60,148 bases of DNA from Clostridium algoriphilum (GCF_020443705.1 NZ_JAIZZK010000027.1:1-60148); one strand, 5' to 3'. Counted from the stretch's first letter, positions 7,481-16,897 are shown. The notes: generated by a model not told the origin, from the sequence alone. A program made the numbers and translations.

Positions 7481-9631
7481 ATGCAAGTAATTAAAAGGGA
7501 TTCGAGAATAAAAAAATTTAAACCAGAGAGAATAGCAACAGCAGCTGGGAAAGCTTATATAGAAGTATATGGAAGAGAAGATAAAGAATTCAATAATCTT
7601 GTCTTAAACAAAGTAATTGGCACCCTTGAACAAACGGGAGAAACATTGTTTCCAATAGAAAGAATACAGGATATTATTGTTGATGAAATAAAATTATTAG
7701 ACAATACAGTAGCACTAGCTTATATAGAATATAGAAATGAGAGAACTTTTGAAAGAGATAAAAAAGGCGAGTTAGATAAAGAAATAGATAATATAATTAA
7801 TGCAGTGTCAGAGCAGACCAATTCAAACGGCAATCTTGATGGTAGTAAAATTCAAACTATAAGGGCTTTAATTTCAAATGTTGTCGGTAGCAACTATAGC
7901 CAAAGACATAAAATACCTAAAAAATATTTAAAGAAACATAAAAAAAGTATATATATACATGATGAGACTTATTTTGGACTACCTCTTTTCAATTGCTGCC
8001 TTGTTGATTGGATTAATATGTTTGAAAATGGATTTGACCTAGGTACAACTCTTATAAGAACACCAAATTCCATAGAGACTGCAGTTAATGTATTATCACA
8101 AGTAGCAAGCCATATATCTAGTAATACATATGGGGGAACTACATTTCCATCTTTAATAACAGGTCTCACTCCTTATGCAGTTAAAAGTTTAAACAAACAT
8201 AGAGCAGTAGGTAGGATATGGATTGAAGATAAGATTAAAATAGAGGAATATGCTTGGGATAGGTTAGCTAAAGAAATAGAAGATAGTATGCAATCACTTG
8301 AATATGAGGTTCAGACATTAATGACAAGTAGAGCTGAGACCCCATTTTTAACACTCGGAATAAATAATGTAGATTTAAATGCTAGTGATGAAAATCAAAA
8401 AATTCAAAAGATGGTAACTGAGGCTATACTAAATCAAAGAATTAAAGGACTAACTGGAGGCGTTACTCCTGTATTTCCTAAACTTGTATATCAGAATACA
8501 AAAGGAAATAATCTTAATCCCGGGGATAAATATTACGGCCTATTTAAATTGGCTGTGGTATGTAGTGCACATCGTCAATATCCAGATTATATTAATACCG
8601 ATAAGGCTATTGAAGTTACTGGTGATTATAAGGAATGTATGGGGTGTAGATCATTCCTCGGAAGCTATTTAGACGAGGAAGGTAATTATAAAACTGCTGG
8701 AAGATTTAATTTTGGAGTAATATCAATAAACTTAGTTAGACTTGCAATTGAGGCAAAAGGAAATGAAGATTTATTTTTTAAATCTCTATATGAAGCTTTA
8801 GATGATTGTAAGGATTTACTTATGATAAGATATGATATATTAAAGAATGTTAAAGCGAAGCAGGCGCCTATATTATATATGAGTGGAGCAATTGCAAAAT
8901 TAAATGCAGAAGATACTATAGAGCCATTACTTAATAATGGATATGCTTCGGCGTCGATTGGGTATGTTGGATTACATAATTGTTTAACTGCTTTATATGG
9001 CAAAGGGCTTAATGATAAAACAGAAGAAACAGCTAAAAGAGCAACTAAAATCATGAAATACCTCAGAGATTATTGCGATGATAAAAAGGAAGAAACAAAA
9101 ATAGGATTTAGTTTATATGGATCTCCAGCAGAAACCTTAGCAACTAAATTTTGCGCTGAAGATGTAAAAGATTTTGGAGTTATAGATGGTGTAAATGACA
9201 ACGGGTATTATGAAAACTCATTTCATTATCCTTCAAACGAATTGATATCACCTTTTGATAAATTAGATTTGGAATCAGAATCATCCTCATTATCGTCTGG
9301 TGGAGCAATATCATTTGTAGAACTAGGAGATATGACTAAAAATTTAGTAGCACTAGAAGATATTATAAGATACTCATATGACAAAACTCATTTTTTAGGT
9401 ATATCTTCAATAAGTGATAAATGTTTAAAGTGTGGATATACAGGAGAAATGTTTACAAAACAGAATAGTGATATAGAGTTTGAATGTCCTATATGTAAAA
9501 ATGACGATAAAATGTTATTAAGTATAATTAGAAAGCTTTGCGGATACCTAGGGAGCATATTTGAAAGACCAGTGGTTAATGGAAAAATGAAGGAAATTAA
9601 GAATAGAAAGAATAATAAAGGCTGTAATTAA
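7481..9631 (+). CDS. nrdD: Anaerobic ribonucleoside-triphosphate reductase, class III
   Basis: The oxygen-sensitive glycyl-radical enzyme that reduces NTPs to dNTPs. The N-terminal about 95 residues form an ATP-cone allosteric domain (MQVIKRDSRIKKFKPERIATA). The C-terminus has the four-Cys zinc site (C648, C651, C669, C672) and the glycyl-radical loop CGYLG (C687-G688). Family members usually read RVCGYLG/RxCGYL; here it is KLCGYLG. The 716-residue length is normal. GGAGG lies 8 nt upstream of the ATG. It is the first gene of nrdDG and is preceded by a cobalamin riboswitch, which implies that a B12-dependent class II enzyme exists elsewhere and that NrdD is made when B12 is short. Confidence 0.95.
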   Translation: MQVIKRDSRIKKFKPERIATAAGKAYIEVYGREDKEFNNLVLNKVIGTLEQTGETLFPIERIQDIIVDEIKLLDNTVALAYIEYRNERTFERDKKGELDKEIDNIINAVSEQTNSNGNLDGSKIQTIRALISNVVGSNYSQRHKIPKKYLKKHKKSIYIHDETYFGLPLFNCCLVDWINMFENGFDLGTTLIRTPNSIETAVNVLSQVASHISSNTYGGTTFPSLITGLTPYAVKSLNKHRAVGRIWIEDKIKIEEYAWDRLAKEIEDSMQSLEYEVQTLMTSRAETPFLTLGINNVDLNASDENQKIQKMVTEAILNQRIKGLTGGVTPVFPKLVYQNTKGNNLNPGDKYYGLFKLAVVCSAHRQYPDYINTDKAIEVTGDYKECMGCRSFLGSYLDEEGNYKTAGRFNFGVISINLVRLAIEAKGNEDLFFKSLYEALDDCKDLLMIRYDILKNVKAKQAPILYMSGAIAKLNAEDTIEPLLNNGYASASIGYVGLHNCLTALYGKGLNDKTEETAKRATKIMKYLRDYCDDKKEETKIGFSLYGSPAETLATKFCAEDVKDFGVIDGVNDNGYYENSFHYPSNELISPFDKLDLESESSSLSSGGAISFVELGDMTKNLVALEDIIRYSYDKTHFLGISSISDKCLKCGYTGEMFTKQNSDIEFECPICKNDDKMLLSIIRKLCGYLGSIFERPVVNGKMKEIKNRKNNKGCN

Positions 9632-9632
9632 G

Positions 9633-10139
9633 ATGAATTATGCAAATATATTCTTTGATGATACTGTAAATGGAATAGGCTTTAGAATATCATTGTTTGT
9701 TAGTGGATGTGCGAAGCATCCTCCTTGCATAGGATGCTGGAGTCCTTTAGCGAGGAGCTTTGATTATGGTAAGACTTTTACCAAAGAAACTAAAGATTCT
9801 ATTATAGAAAGCCTAAAAAAGCCATACATAAAAGGATTATCTATACTAGGAGGAGAACCAATGGATAATTTAGGGGATGGGACTTTGCTAGATTTAGTAA
9901 AAACGATTAGTAGAATGTTTCCTGAAAAAACTATATTTTGTTGGAGTGGGTATACTTTTGAAGAACTTATTAAAGACCCTGTTAGATTAGAGTTTCTACA
10001 ATATATAGATATGTTAAGAGATGGTGAATATATAGAAGAGCTTAAAGACATTACTCAGTATTTAAGTGGTTCAAAAAATCAAAGAATAATAGCAGCTAAG
10101 GAAAGCCTCAAACAAAATAAAGTTATTTTTTATATTTAA
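9633..10139 (+). CDS. nrdG: Anaerobic ribonucleotide reductase activase (radical SAM)
   Basis: A 168-residue radical-SAM enzyme that makes the glycyl radical on NrdD. Start lies 1 nt after the nrdD stop, so the two are translationally coupled. Seen: MNYANIFFDDTVNGIGFR, the cluster-binding region SGCAKHPPCIGCW, and GGEPM (SAM-binding GGEP). The Cys spacing is C-x5-C-x2-C instead of the C-x3-C-x2-C usual for NrdG, although the three Cys are in the right place. Length is typical. It should bind a [4Fe-4S] cluster and reductively cleave SAM. Confidence 0.92.
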   Translation: MNYANIFFDDTVNGIGFRISLFVSGCAKHPPCIGCWSPLARSFDYGKTFTKETKDSIIESLKKPYIKGLSILGGEPMDNLGDGTLLDLVKTISRMFPEKTIFCWSGYTFEELIKDPVRLEFLQYIDMLRDGEYIEELKDITQYLSGSKNQRIIAAKESLKQNKVIFYI

Positions 10140-10161
10140 ATTGTTAATATTTTTATTGTTT

Positions 10162-10200
10162 CAAGACCATACTATCACAAGAGGTGATAGTATGGTCTTG
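10162..10200 (+). terminator. 17-bp perfect hairpin after nrdG
   Basis: CAAGACCATACTATCAC pairs perfectly with GTGATAGTATGGTCTTG across a 5-nt loop. It is followed only by AATTTTG, so it is a weak U-tract terminator. The right arm contains an ATG and the loop contains AGAGG (see the small ORF at 10192). Confidence 0.6.
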
Positions 10201-10260
10201 AATTTTGTAATAGGATTAATTATTCCATGGATATTTATTATAATAGCCATGGGTCATTAG
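10192..10260 (+). CDS. Possible 22-residue transmembrane peptide
   Basis: ATG lies 5 nt after AGAGGTGAT and opens a short ORF coding for MVLNFVIGLIIP then WIFIIIAMGH, almost wholly hydrophobic, enough for one membrane span. Start codon and ribosome binding site lie in the loop and right arm of a 17-bp hairpin, which would mask them. It ends 9 bases from the stop of the convergent PBP2 gene. This may be a real tiny membrane peptide (type I toxin-like size) or chance. Confidence 0.3.
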   Translation: MVLNFVIGLIIPWIFIIIAMGH

Positions 10261-10269
10261 AAATAAAGT

Positions 10270-12975
10270 TTAATTTATACGCTTTAATTTAATGTCATAT
10301 TTATTCTTATATTTAGCCATCCGAGGATCATTTTTAAAATAACTCTCGTACATACCTTTAGCGACATTTGCAGCATCACTACCATAACCTCCATCAAATA
10401 TAACTACAGATATTGCAATTTCAGGATTGTTAGCTGGTGCGTAACCTACATACCACCCATAATCTCCTCTGCCCACTTTATTCTGTATATCAGCTGTATT
10501 AAATTGTGCAGTACCTGTTTTACCACCTGTAGGTATAGGAAAATCACCAAGTGCTTTAGACGCGGTACCATCTGTATTACCACCTGCACCTGTAACGTTA
10601 TTCATGCCTTGCATAACTAAATCTCTGGTTTTTGCACTCATATCGGCCTTGTCTAAAACCTTAGGTTTTGTTTTAGATACTAATTTTCCATTAGAATCTT
10701 TTATGTTATCAACCATATGAAGTTTGTATCTTGTCCCACCATTCGCAATAGTTGCTATATAATTTGCCATTTGAAGAGGTGTGAAATTGTCCATACCCTG
10801 ACCAATTGACGCAATATGCATATTGTATGGATAACTTAAATAACTATGTCCTGTCTGTACTGCTTGGAAGTTTACATCGGCTATAATTGCTTGTATATTA
10901 GCCTCAGTGAAAATTACTGCTTTATACTTAGGATCAGCCGCAATCAATTGCTTAAATAATTTTTTGTAATTAGACTTTGAAAAAGTTCCTTTTTTTACAG
11001 AGTCTTTAATATTATCTTTAATTTCGGTTTTTATCTCTGAAAGTTTTTTTCCATCATAAACAATATCATTATCTCCATCTTTATCGTATAAATCTATCTT
11101 TGGAAATATGGAAGTTTTAGATCCAGTACCGCTAGCTCCATTAATTAAATCTTCCTCAACACTTAAAAGATATTGAGATGCAGATAAATTTTTCTGGGAT
11201 ACTGTATTATATACTTGCCCAAAATTTTCATTTATCTCTATACCTGTACCAGGATTTATTGAATTAGGATCGGCACCAAGTCCAAACTGTCGTGCATATT
11301 TAGCTAAAATGTCATCTCCATATTTTGATCTTAATAAACCACCCACTTTCATAAAAAATGGGTTACTGGATTTTTCTAATGCACTTACTACGTTTACGAC
11401 ACCAAGAGGACCATCTGTTATGAAATGATCTATAATTCCTCCGCCTATATCAAACTTGCCTTGATCAAGGTATGTGTAATTACCATTTATAACTCCAGTT
11501 TCAAGACCTGCAATAGCGGTCATTGGTTTAAAAGTGGAACCTGAAGGAATAAGTGACATAGTTGCATAATTATATAAGTTCTTTGGATAGTAATCAAACT
11601 TATCCTTTCTAATTGTGGTATTTCCCTTTATACTTGTGTCTATTGGGAACATATAGTTAATTAAACTTTGTGGTTTTCCCTGAGCTTTTGCCATCTTCTC
11701 ATAATCTGGATTAAAATATTTTTTTGATTGAGTTTCCGTTAGACCTTGCGCCGTAGAAAAATCATTAGGATTGTAACCTGGCATGCTAGCAAGTGCTAGT
11801 ATGCCACCAGTGTCGACATCTATGGCTACGGCTGCCCCTCTTGTAGCGTTTGATACATTTAAGCCATTAACAGTTCCTTTATTTTGTAATGTCTTCATCT
11901 CACTATTCAAAGCCTTTTCCGTGCTGTACTGTAAATTTGCATCTGTTGTAAGCTGTATATTTTTTCCGGGTGTTGTCTTCGTGCTAGATGATTCATTCTT
12001 CACCCTACTTTGATTATCACCCTGCACATCTTCTCCTCCGTTATCTCCTTTGAGAGAACTTTCCATTGCAGCTTCAATCCCAGAACTTCCAACATAATCT
12101 GCACTTGTGTCATAACCTTTTGCTGAATATTTTGCCTGATCAGAAGAGTTTATTTTGCTTATATATCCCAAAATCGATGAACCAAGCTTTCCATAGGGAT
12201 ATTGCCTCATAGGCTCGTTTGCTACTTTTATTCCGGGCAATACTGAGAGACTTTGCTCGAAAATAAGTGATGTATTTTTCTTTATATTAGTTGCTATATT
12301 AGTTGGTTTATCTTTAGAAAAACCATTCATTTTAACAGCGTCTTCTACAACTAAATATCTTCTTAATACATTCGGTGTTTGTTTAATGTGTAAACTTGAT
12401 ACTCCTTTTATTACACCATATTCATTAAGAAGTTCTTTGTATACATGCTCTGGCGTTAATTTTAAAAGTTCATTATTAAGCGTCGTAGTTTCATATGAGG
12501 TTAAATCTGTTTCTTCTTTATTTTTAAATTTCCCTTTCAATATATTATCTTGGAATCCTCTATCTTTTAAAAATCTTAACTGCATGATTTGTATTTCCTT
12601 AGGATCACTTGAACTAAATTCAAATCTGTATGGTTCAATCTTTAAAGGAAAACTATCTGTTTGAACTTCTCCATTTCCATCCAAAATGCTAAATACTTTT
12701 TGTAGTGTAGGAAATATCGGTGTACCAGCCTTAGCGGTGTATGTAAGATTATAGCCTGGTACTTCAGTTGCAAGTTCTATCCCATTTTTATCTGTTATAA
12801 GGCCTCTTGGTGCCTCTACTGTTATATCTTTATGAGCATTAGCGTTTGCTTTATCCTTGTAATGTTGTCCATTTATGACTTGCAAATAATATAACTTTAC
12901 ACCTATTATTGAAAATACAGTTATCATAATTACTACTAGGCCAGTATACCTATTAAGTTTATTTTTTTTGTCCAT
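10270..12975 (-). CDS. mrdA: Class B penicillin-binding protein 2 (elongasome transpeptidase)
   Basis: A membrane-anchored D,D-transpeptidase cross-linking peptidoglycan. One N-terminal membrane segment (about 11-31), a PBP dimerisation/pedestal region (about 50-330), and a transpeptidase domain with SxxK (S480-T-F-K483), SxN (S536-S-N538) and KTG (K819-T-G821). At 901 residues it is longer than most PBP2 proteins: there are about 280 residues between SxN and KTG, including a Lys/Asp-rich insert around 600-700 (DLYDKDGDNDIVYDGKK). It starts with MDKKNKLNRY after GTGGTGATACA. It may serve rod-shape elongation or sporulation; no mreBCD genes are adjacent. Confidence 0.9.
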   Translation of the reverse strand: MDKKNKLNRYTGLVVIMITVFSIIGVKLYYLQVINGQHYKDKANANAHKDITVEAPRGLITDKNGIELATEVPGYNLTYTAKAGTPIFPTLQKVFSILDGNGEVQTDSFPLKIEPYRFEFSSSDPKEIQIMQLRFLKDRGFQDNILKGKFKNKEETDLTSYETTTLNNELLKLTPEHVYKELLNEYGVIKGVSSLHIKQTPNVLRRYLVVEDAVKMNGFSKDKPTNIATNIKKNTSLIFEQSLSVLPGIKVANEPMRQYPYGKLGSSILGYISKINSSDQAKYSAKGYDTSADYVGSSGIEAAMESSLKGDNGGEDVQGDNQSRVKNESSSTKTTPGKNIQLTTDANLQYSTEKALNSEMKTLQNKGTVNGLNVSNATRGAAVAIDVDTGGILALASMPGYNPNDFSTAQGLTETQSKKYFNPDYEKMAKAQGKPQSLINYMFPIDTSIKGNTTIRKDKFDYYPKNLYNYATMSLIPSGSTFKPMTAIAGLETGVINGNYTYLDQGKFDIGGGIIDHFITDGPLGVVNVVSALEKSSNPFFMKVGGLLRSKYGDDILAKYARQFGLGADPNSINPGTGIEINENFGQVYNTVSQKNLSASQYLLSVEEDLINGASGTGSKTSIFPKIDLYDKDGDNDIVYDGKKLSEIKTEIKDNIKDSVKKGTFSKSNYKKLFKQLIAADPKYKAVIFTEANIQAIIADVNFQAVQTGHSYLSYPYNMHIASIGQGMDNFTPLQMANYIATIANGGTRYKLHMVDNIKDSNGKLVSKTKPKVLDKADMSAKTRDLVMQGMNNVTGAGGNTDGTASKALGDFPIPTGGKTGTAQFNTADIQNKVGRGDYGWYVGYAPANNPEIAISVVIFDGGYGSDAANVAKGMYESYFKNDPRMAKYKNKYDIKLKRIN

Positions 12976-13067
12976 TGTATCACCACTTTAAACTTTCGCT
13001 TTTTATTTTATATATAATAAAACCCTTTTGATATCCAGGTAACACTCCTAAATAAAACAGAGAAAAT

Positions 13068-13125
13068 CATTAAGTCTCCACTATTCCTTTAAACATAATG
13101 TTTAAAGGAATAGGGAGACTTAATG
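13068..13125 (-). terminator. Very long hairpin (about 28 bp stem)
   Basis: CATTAAGTCTCC(A)CTATTCC and TTTAAACAT form one arm, paired with its almost exact complement; only one base is unpaired. It follows the small gene at 13170-13331 on minus and precedes PBP2. It may be a terminator or a relic of a small palindromic element. Confidence 0.65.
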
Positions 13126-13169
13126 TAAGTTATATGCTTCTTATGCATTGTATCGCATTTGAGCACAAT

Positions 13170-13331
13170 TTATTTAGATTTATTTGCAGATTTCTCAGCA
13201 ATTCTTTCTTTATATTCTTTATCGTGAGTCTCTTGTATCACTTTTTTTAGCGCTTCATTCTTTGCACACTTCTCATCTTGTTCCATCTTTTCTAGAGCTT
13301 CTTGTGTAAGTATTTCTTTATTATTACTCAT
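13170..13331 (-). CDS. Small charged protein, unknown
   Basis: Not recognised. A 53-residue, very hydrophilic protein starting MSNNKEILTQEALEKMEQ, predicted helical, rich in Glu/Lys with one Cys, ending AEKSANKSK. The start was chosen because AGGGGGAAT lies 8 nt before this ATG; the ATG 14 codons upstream has no ribosome binding site. It ends near a long hairpin. Its composition resembles small soluble acidic/basic helical proteins seen in sporulating clostridia, but no family is claimed. Confidence 0.6.
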   Translation of the reverse strand: MSNNKEILTQEALEKMEQDEKCAKNEALKKVIQETHDKEYKERIAEKSANKSK

Positions 13332-13962
13332 ATTATATAATTCCCCCTGATAGTTTCTTGCATTATTAACCATTATCTTAAATTAGTAATCCATTCATTA
13401 ATTAATTAGAGTTATATTTTCTTTGTTCATAGTAATATAAATCTATTATTAGTTCACCACAGATTTATTAGTAAATAATAGGCCAATGGCTTTCAAGAAA
13501 AGCCAGATTAATTTTTGACAGTGTGTACTACTTAAATTATCATAAATCTAACAGTCTTACAATGGTGGAATATGTATTTTTATATTTCAAAGCATTTTTA
13601 AACAGCATCATATATAAGCATTAGCCGGCGCATTTGAATGTGTGATTAATGATCTATCTCAATAATATCATACTATTAATAAATATTTAGAAAAATTGAT
13701 TCAAATCAATTCTTTATTTTTTAATACTAATTATAATAAGGTAATAACATAATTGCCTCAAGCATTATAAGAAATATCGTGAGTAACATATGTTACGGAC
13801 AATATAATTGGTAAATAGTATACTGATTTTATCAGAAGTATAAAGATTTTGGAAGAGTATAGGAGAAATTATAGGAGAGACTATAAAGTAGTAAGTAATA
13901 ATTACGCCATATAGGAATAGGTGTAAGGGCAAATAAAACCTACCAGTTTACACATTTATTCT
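13332..13962. other. Intergenic region; possible untranslated RNA at its right end
   Basis: About 630 bases with no supported ORF. The stretch 13840-13962 is purine-rich (GGAAGAGTATAGGAG, TATAGGAGAGACTATA) with short inverted repeats and runs into the terminator at 13963-13998 on plus, so it could be a small RNA. It was compared by memory with common riboswitches and none fitted. Confidence 0.3.
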
Positions 13963-13998
13963 AAAATAGGGTTGTATCAAAAGGTACAACCCTATTTT
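13963..13998 (-). terminator. Terminator of the rpiB-like gene (bidirectional)
   Basis: A 14-bp perfect stem (AAAATAGGGTTGTA / TACAACCCTATTTT, 8-nt loop). It begins 6 bases after the isomerase stop codon. Confidence 0.85.
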
Positions 13999-14003
13999 AT
14001 ATG

Positions 14004-14474
14004 TTAAATGTCTGAAAGCTTTTTCAAATGCTTTTCAGAGATTTCGTTTATCTTGTCCACTCGTAATTTATATTTAGGAGTATTAACAAGATACTCTGTA
14101 GTTAACCATGTCTTCACAATTTCAAGTGCTATCCCTGAACCAATTATTTTTCCACCTATACAAAGAATATTTGTATTAGAATGTGAACGTGCTAATTTTG
14201 CACAGAATGGATCCTGACAAACAGCGGCATATAAACCATATATTTTATTAGCAATTAAAGCACTTCCATACCCAACTCCGTCAATAAAAATTCCTCTATC
14301 AGCTTTTCCTTCTGCAACAGCTAAGGCTGCAGGATAAATAAAATCTGATAAATCACAAGATTCTTCACTATGGGTTCCATAATCTTGAACTTCATATCCT
14401 TCTGCTTCTAAAAACACCTTTACCTCTTTTTTTAAAGAAAATCCAGCATGATCACTTGCAATAGCAATTTTCAT
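14004..14474 (-). CDS. RpiB/LacAB-family sugar-phosphate isomerase, atypical active site
   Basis: A 156-residue member of the RpiB family, which interconverts aldose and ketose phosphates (for RpiB, ribose-5-P and ribulose-5-P). It keeps the N-terminal ASDHAG and the anion-binding region ending ALIANK. The loop that normally reads ICGTGIG with the catalytic Cys reads FIDGVGYG here, putting Asp65 where Cys is expected. It may therefore use another base or act on another sugar phosphate. It starts MKIAIASDHAG after GGAGG. It lies 128 bases after pyk with no terminator between them and probably shares its mRNA, tying it to central sugar metabolism. Confidence 0.8.
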   Translation of the reverse strand: MKIAIASDHAGFSLKKEVKVFLEAEGYEVQDYGTHSEESCDLSDFIYPAALAVAEGKADRGIFIDGVGYGSALIANKIYGLYAAVCQDPFCAKLARSHSNTNILCIGGKIIGSGIALEIVKTWLTTEYLVNTPKYKLRVDKINEISEKHLKKLSDI

Positions 14475-14602
14475 TTTATGTAACCTCCATATTGTTTTTT
14501 AGTTTTATTATATTAATATTAACACTTGTAAACTTCAAAAGTAAAGTAAGGGTGATTAACACTCATAATTAAACTTTTGCAAAGTATGTAGCTTGCTTGA
14601 TT

Positions 14603-16345
14603 TTAATTATCGTTTAAAATTACCCCATTATTAGAGTCTACTGTCACAACGGAGCCTGATTTTAATATATTCATTGCGTCTTTAGCACCTATAATAACTG
14701 GAATATCTAAAGAGGATATAAAGGTATTTACATGGCTGTCAATTACAGTTCCTTCAACTACTATTGCTGAAGCATTTTTCAAATGAGGCCTCATATCATT
14801 ATCTATATGAGGTAGGACTAGAATATTTCCATTTTTAAAGTTTTCATTTATTTGATCTGCGGAAGATGCAACGCAAATTTCACCGGACACTTTTCCTTTA
14901 GAGAGTCCAACGCCTTTTACAAGAATATTACCTACTGTTTGAACTTTTAATAGATTGGTTGTTCCAGCTATGCCTACTGGACCTCCAGCTGTTATTACAA
15001 TGATATCTCCTTGTTTAACTAATTTAATGTCTAAAGCTTTTTTAACTCCAATCTCAAACATTTCTTCAACGTTTGTTGCTGCTCCAACTAGTAATGGAAT
15101 TACACCCCAGGAGATAGATAGCTGTCTTTGAACTCTTGGATTTGATGTAGTTGCTATTATGGGACAGGATGCCCTAAACCTAGAAATCATTCTAGCGGTT
15201 TGTCCAGATTGAGTCGCAGAAATTATTGCGACTGCCTTTAATTGTAAAGCAATTGTACAAGTTGCATAACTTATAGCATTTGTAATATTCTCCATAGTGT
15301 CAAATTGAATTGCAGTTAGCTTACTTCCATAATCGATAGACTCGTCTGCCATTTGAGCAATCCTAACCATAGTCTTTACGCTTTCAATAGGATATTTACC
15401 CATAGCACTTTCTCCTGAAAGCATAATTGCACTAGTACCATCATATACAGCATTTGCTACATCACTAGATTCGGCTCTAGTTGGTCTTGGATTTTTAATC
15501 ATCGAATCTAGCATTTGAGTTGCGGTTATTACTGGTTTACCATTTTCATAGCATTTTTTGATTATCATCTTTTGTACAATTGGAACCTCCTCTGTAGGTA
15601 TTTCTACACCTAAATCTCCTCTGGCAACCATGATGCCATCTGAAACCTTTAATATTTCATCAAAATTACTTACGCCTTCTCTATTCTCAATCTTTGAAAT
15701 AATCCTTAAATCCTGTCCACCATATTTATTTAATATCTCTCTTACTTCAATTACATTTGAAGCCTTTCTTACAAATGAACAAGCTATAAAATCAAATCCG
15801 TTTTCTATGGCAAACTTTATATCTTCAATATCCTGATTTGTTATTGCAGGCAAATGGGTATCTGTTTCAGGAATATTTACTCCCTTGTTATTACTTACGG
15901 TTCCACCATTTAATATAATGCAATGGATGTCCTTGCCAATCACCTTTTGTACTTTTATTGCTACAAGTCCGTCATTTATTAATATTGTTGTACCAACCTT
16001 AACATCTTTATATAGTTCCTTATGGGAAATAGTTGATTTTTCGTCAGTTCCTAATATATTTTCATTTACAAGTACAAATGCATTATTCTCTTTTAATGTT
16101 ACTTCACCTTTTTTAAATTTACCTAATCTAATTTCAGGCCCTTTAGTATCAAGCAATAATGGGACTGGAACGTTTAATTTTTCTCTGATTTCCTTTACTC
16201 TATCTACTCTTAATTTTTGTTCTGCGTGAGTGCCATGAGAAAAATTTAATCTTGCTACATCCATACCTCCTAGTATTAATTGTTCTAATAAATTATCATC
16301 ATCTACAGCAGGTCCTAAGGTACATATTATTTTAGTCATTCTCAT
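14603..16345 (-). CDS. pyk: Pyruvate kinase with C-terminal PEP-utilising mobile domain
   Basis: Converts PEP and ADP to pyruvate and ATP, the last step of glycolysis. At 580 residues it has the usual barrel (TKIICTLGPA, RLNFSHG, VARGDLGVEIP, ITATQMLDSM) and alpha/beta C-domain, then an extra about 100-residue domain (from about 480: GLSKGKVSGEICVA ... VVEGTVIDSHVNTFI). This extra domain resembles the phosphohistidine swivel of PEP-utilising enzymes, as in Bacillus and many clostridial Pyk proteins. AGGAGATAATAAAC precedes the ATG. It is the probable first gene of a pyk-rpiB-like unit; no pfkA is next to it. Confidence 0.95.
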   Translation of the reverse strand: MRMTKIICTLGPAVDDDNLLEQLILGGMDVARLNFSHGTHAEQKLRVDRVKEIREKLNVPVPLLLDTKGPEIRLGKFKKGEVTLKENNAFVLVNENILGTDEKSTISHKELYKDVKVGTTILINDGLVAIKVQKVIGKDIHCIILNGGTVSNNKGVNIPETDTHLPAITNQDIEDIKFAIENGFDFIACSFVRKASNVIEVREILNKYGGQDLRIISKIENREGVSNFDEILKVSDGIMVARGDLGVEIPTEEVPIVQKMIIKKCYENGKPVITATQMLDSMIKNPRPTRAESSDVANAVYDGTSAIMLSGESAMGKYPIESVKTMVRIAQMADESIDYGSKLTAIQFDTMENITNAISYATCTIALQLKAVAIISATQSGQTARMISRFRASCPIIATTSNPRVQRQLSISWGVIPLLVGAATNVEEMFEIGVKKALDIKLVKQGDIIVITAGGPVGIAGTTNLLKVQTVGNILVKGVGLSKGKVSGEICVASSADQINENFKNGNILVLPHIDNDMRPHLKNASAIVVEGTVIDSHVNTFISSLDIPVIIGAKDAMNILKSGSVVTVDSNNGVILNDN

Positions 16346-16890
16346 TGTTTATTATCTCCTCTCATTTGGGTATAAACACATAGCCATCAATCTAAGCAAT
16401 ATTAAATATAGTATGTCATTATCAAATACTGTATTTTCATGTCTATGTAACAAAGATAAGTAGTTTAAGAAGGCTTAATTTCTAAAAGTTTCATTTTTAT
16501 TTACTCTAGATTATTATATCATTTTTTCATTTTAATAGTCTTAGATCTAAAATTACTCTTGGCAAAAAAACTCAGTGGGTTTTATAATGAATGTAACTTT
16601 TGTACTTATATAGTTATCTACTTATGGTACAATTAAGCATGGAGTTAGTAGAAGGTTAAGGTAATACATCCCGGCATTTGAGGGATGGTAAAAAATATAA
16701 TCGTATTATTATAATATACAGAAATTAATACAATAATATGGAGAGGAAGAGTCCATTGAATTATAATTATTATGGATTTGGTATATAGTTTTATAATCAA
16801 TGGAATAGTAAGACTTGTTAGTATGATAAAATTGATTAACATAATCCAAAATAAAGAGTTGAAAAATGGAAACAGGGATTTATATAAATA
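16346..16890. other. Intergenic region between pyk and speE
   Basis: Divergent promoters are expected here. A small hairpin (CATCCC ... GGGATG near 16667-16687) and a Tyr/Asn-rich 10-16 codon reading frame near 16739-16790 are present, but the frame is too short to call. A TATATAAAT box near 16881 may be the speE -10. Confidence 0.35.
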
Positions 16891-16897
16891 AAACAAA

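Noticed and set aside
13840-13962. Possible riboswitch or small RNA before the hairpin at 13963
   Set aside because: Purine-rich blocks did not match glycine, THF, c-di-GMP, purine, fluoride or ZTP motifs as remembered; the hairpin is explained by the rpiB-like gene.
16739-16800. Tyr/Asn-rich mini-ORF before speE
   Set aside because: Ten to sixteen codons with an internal stop; not distinguishable from AT-rich background.
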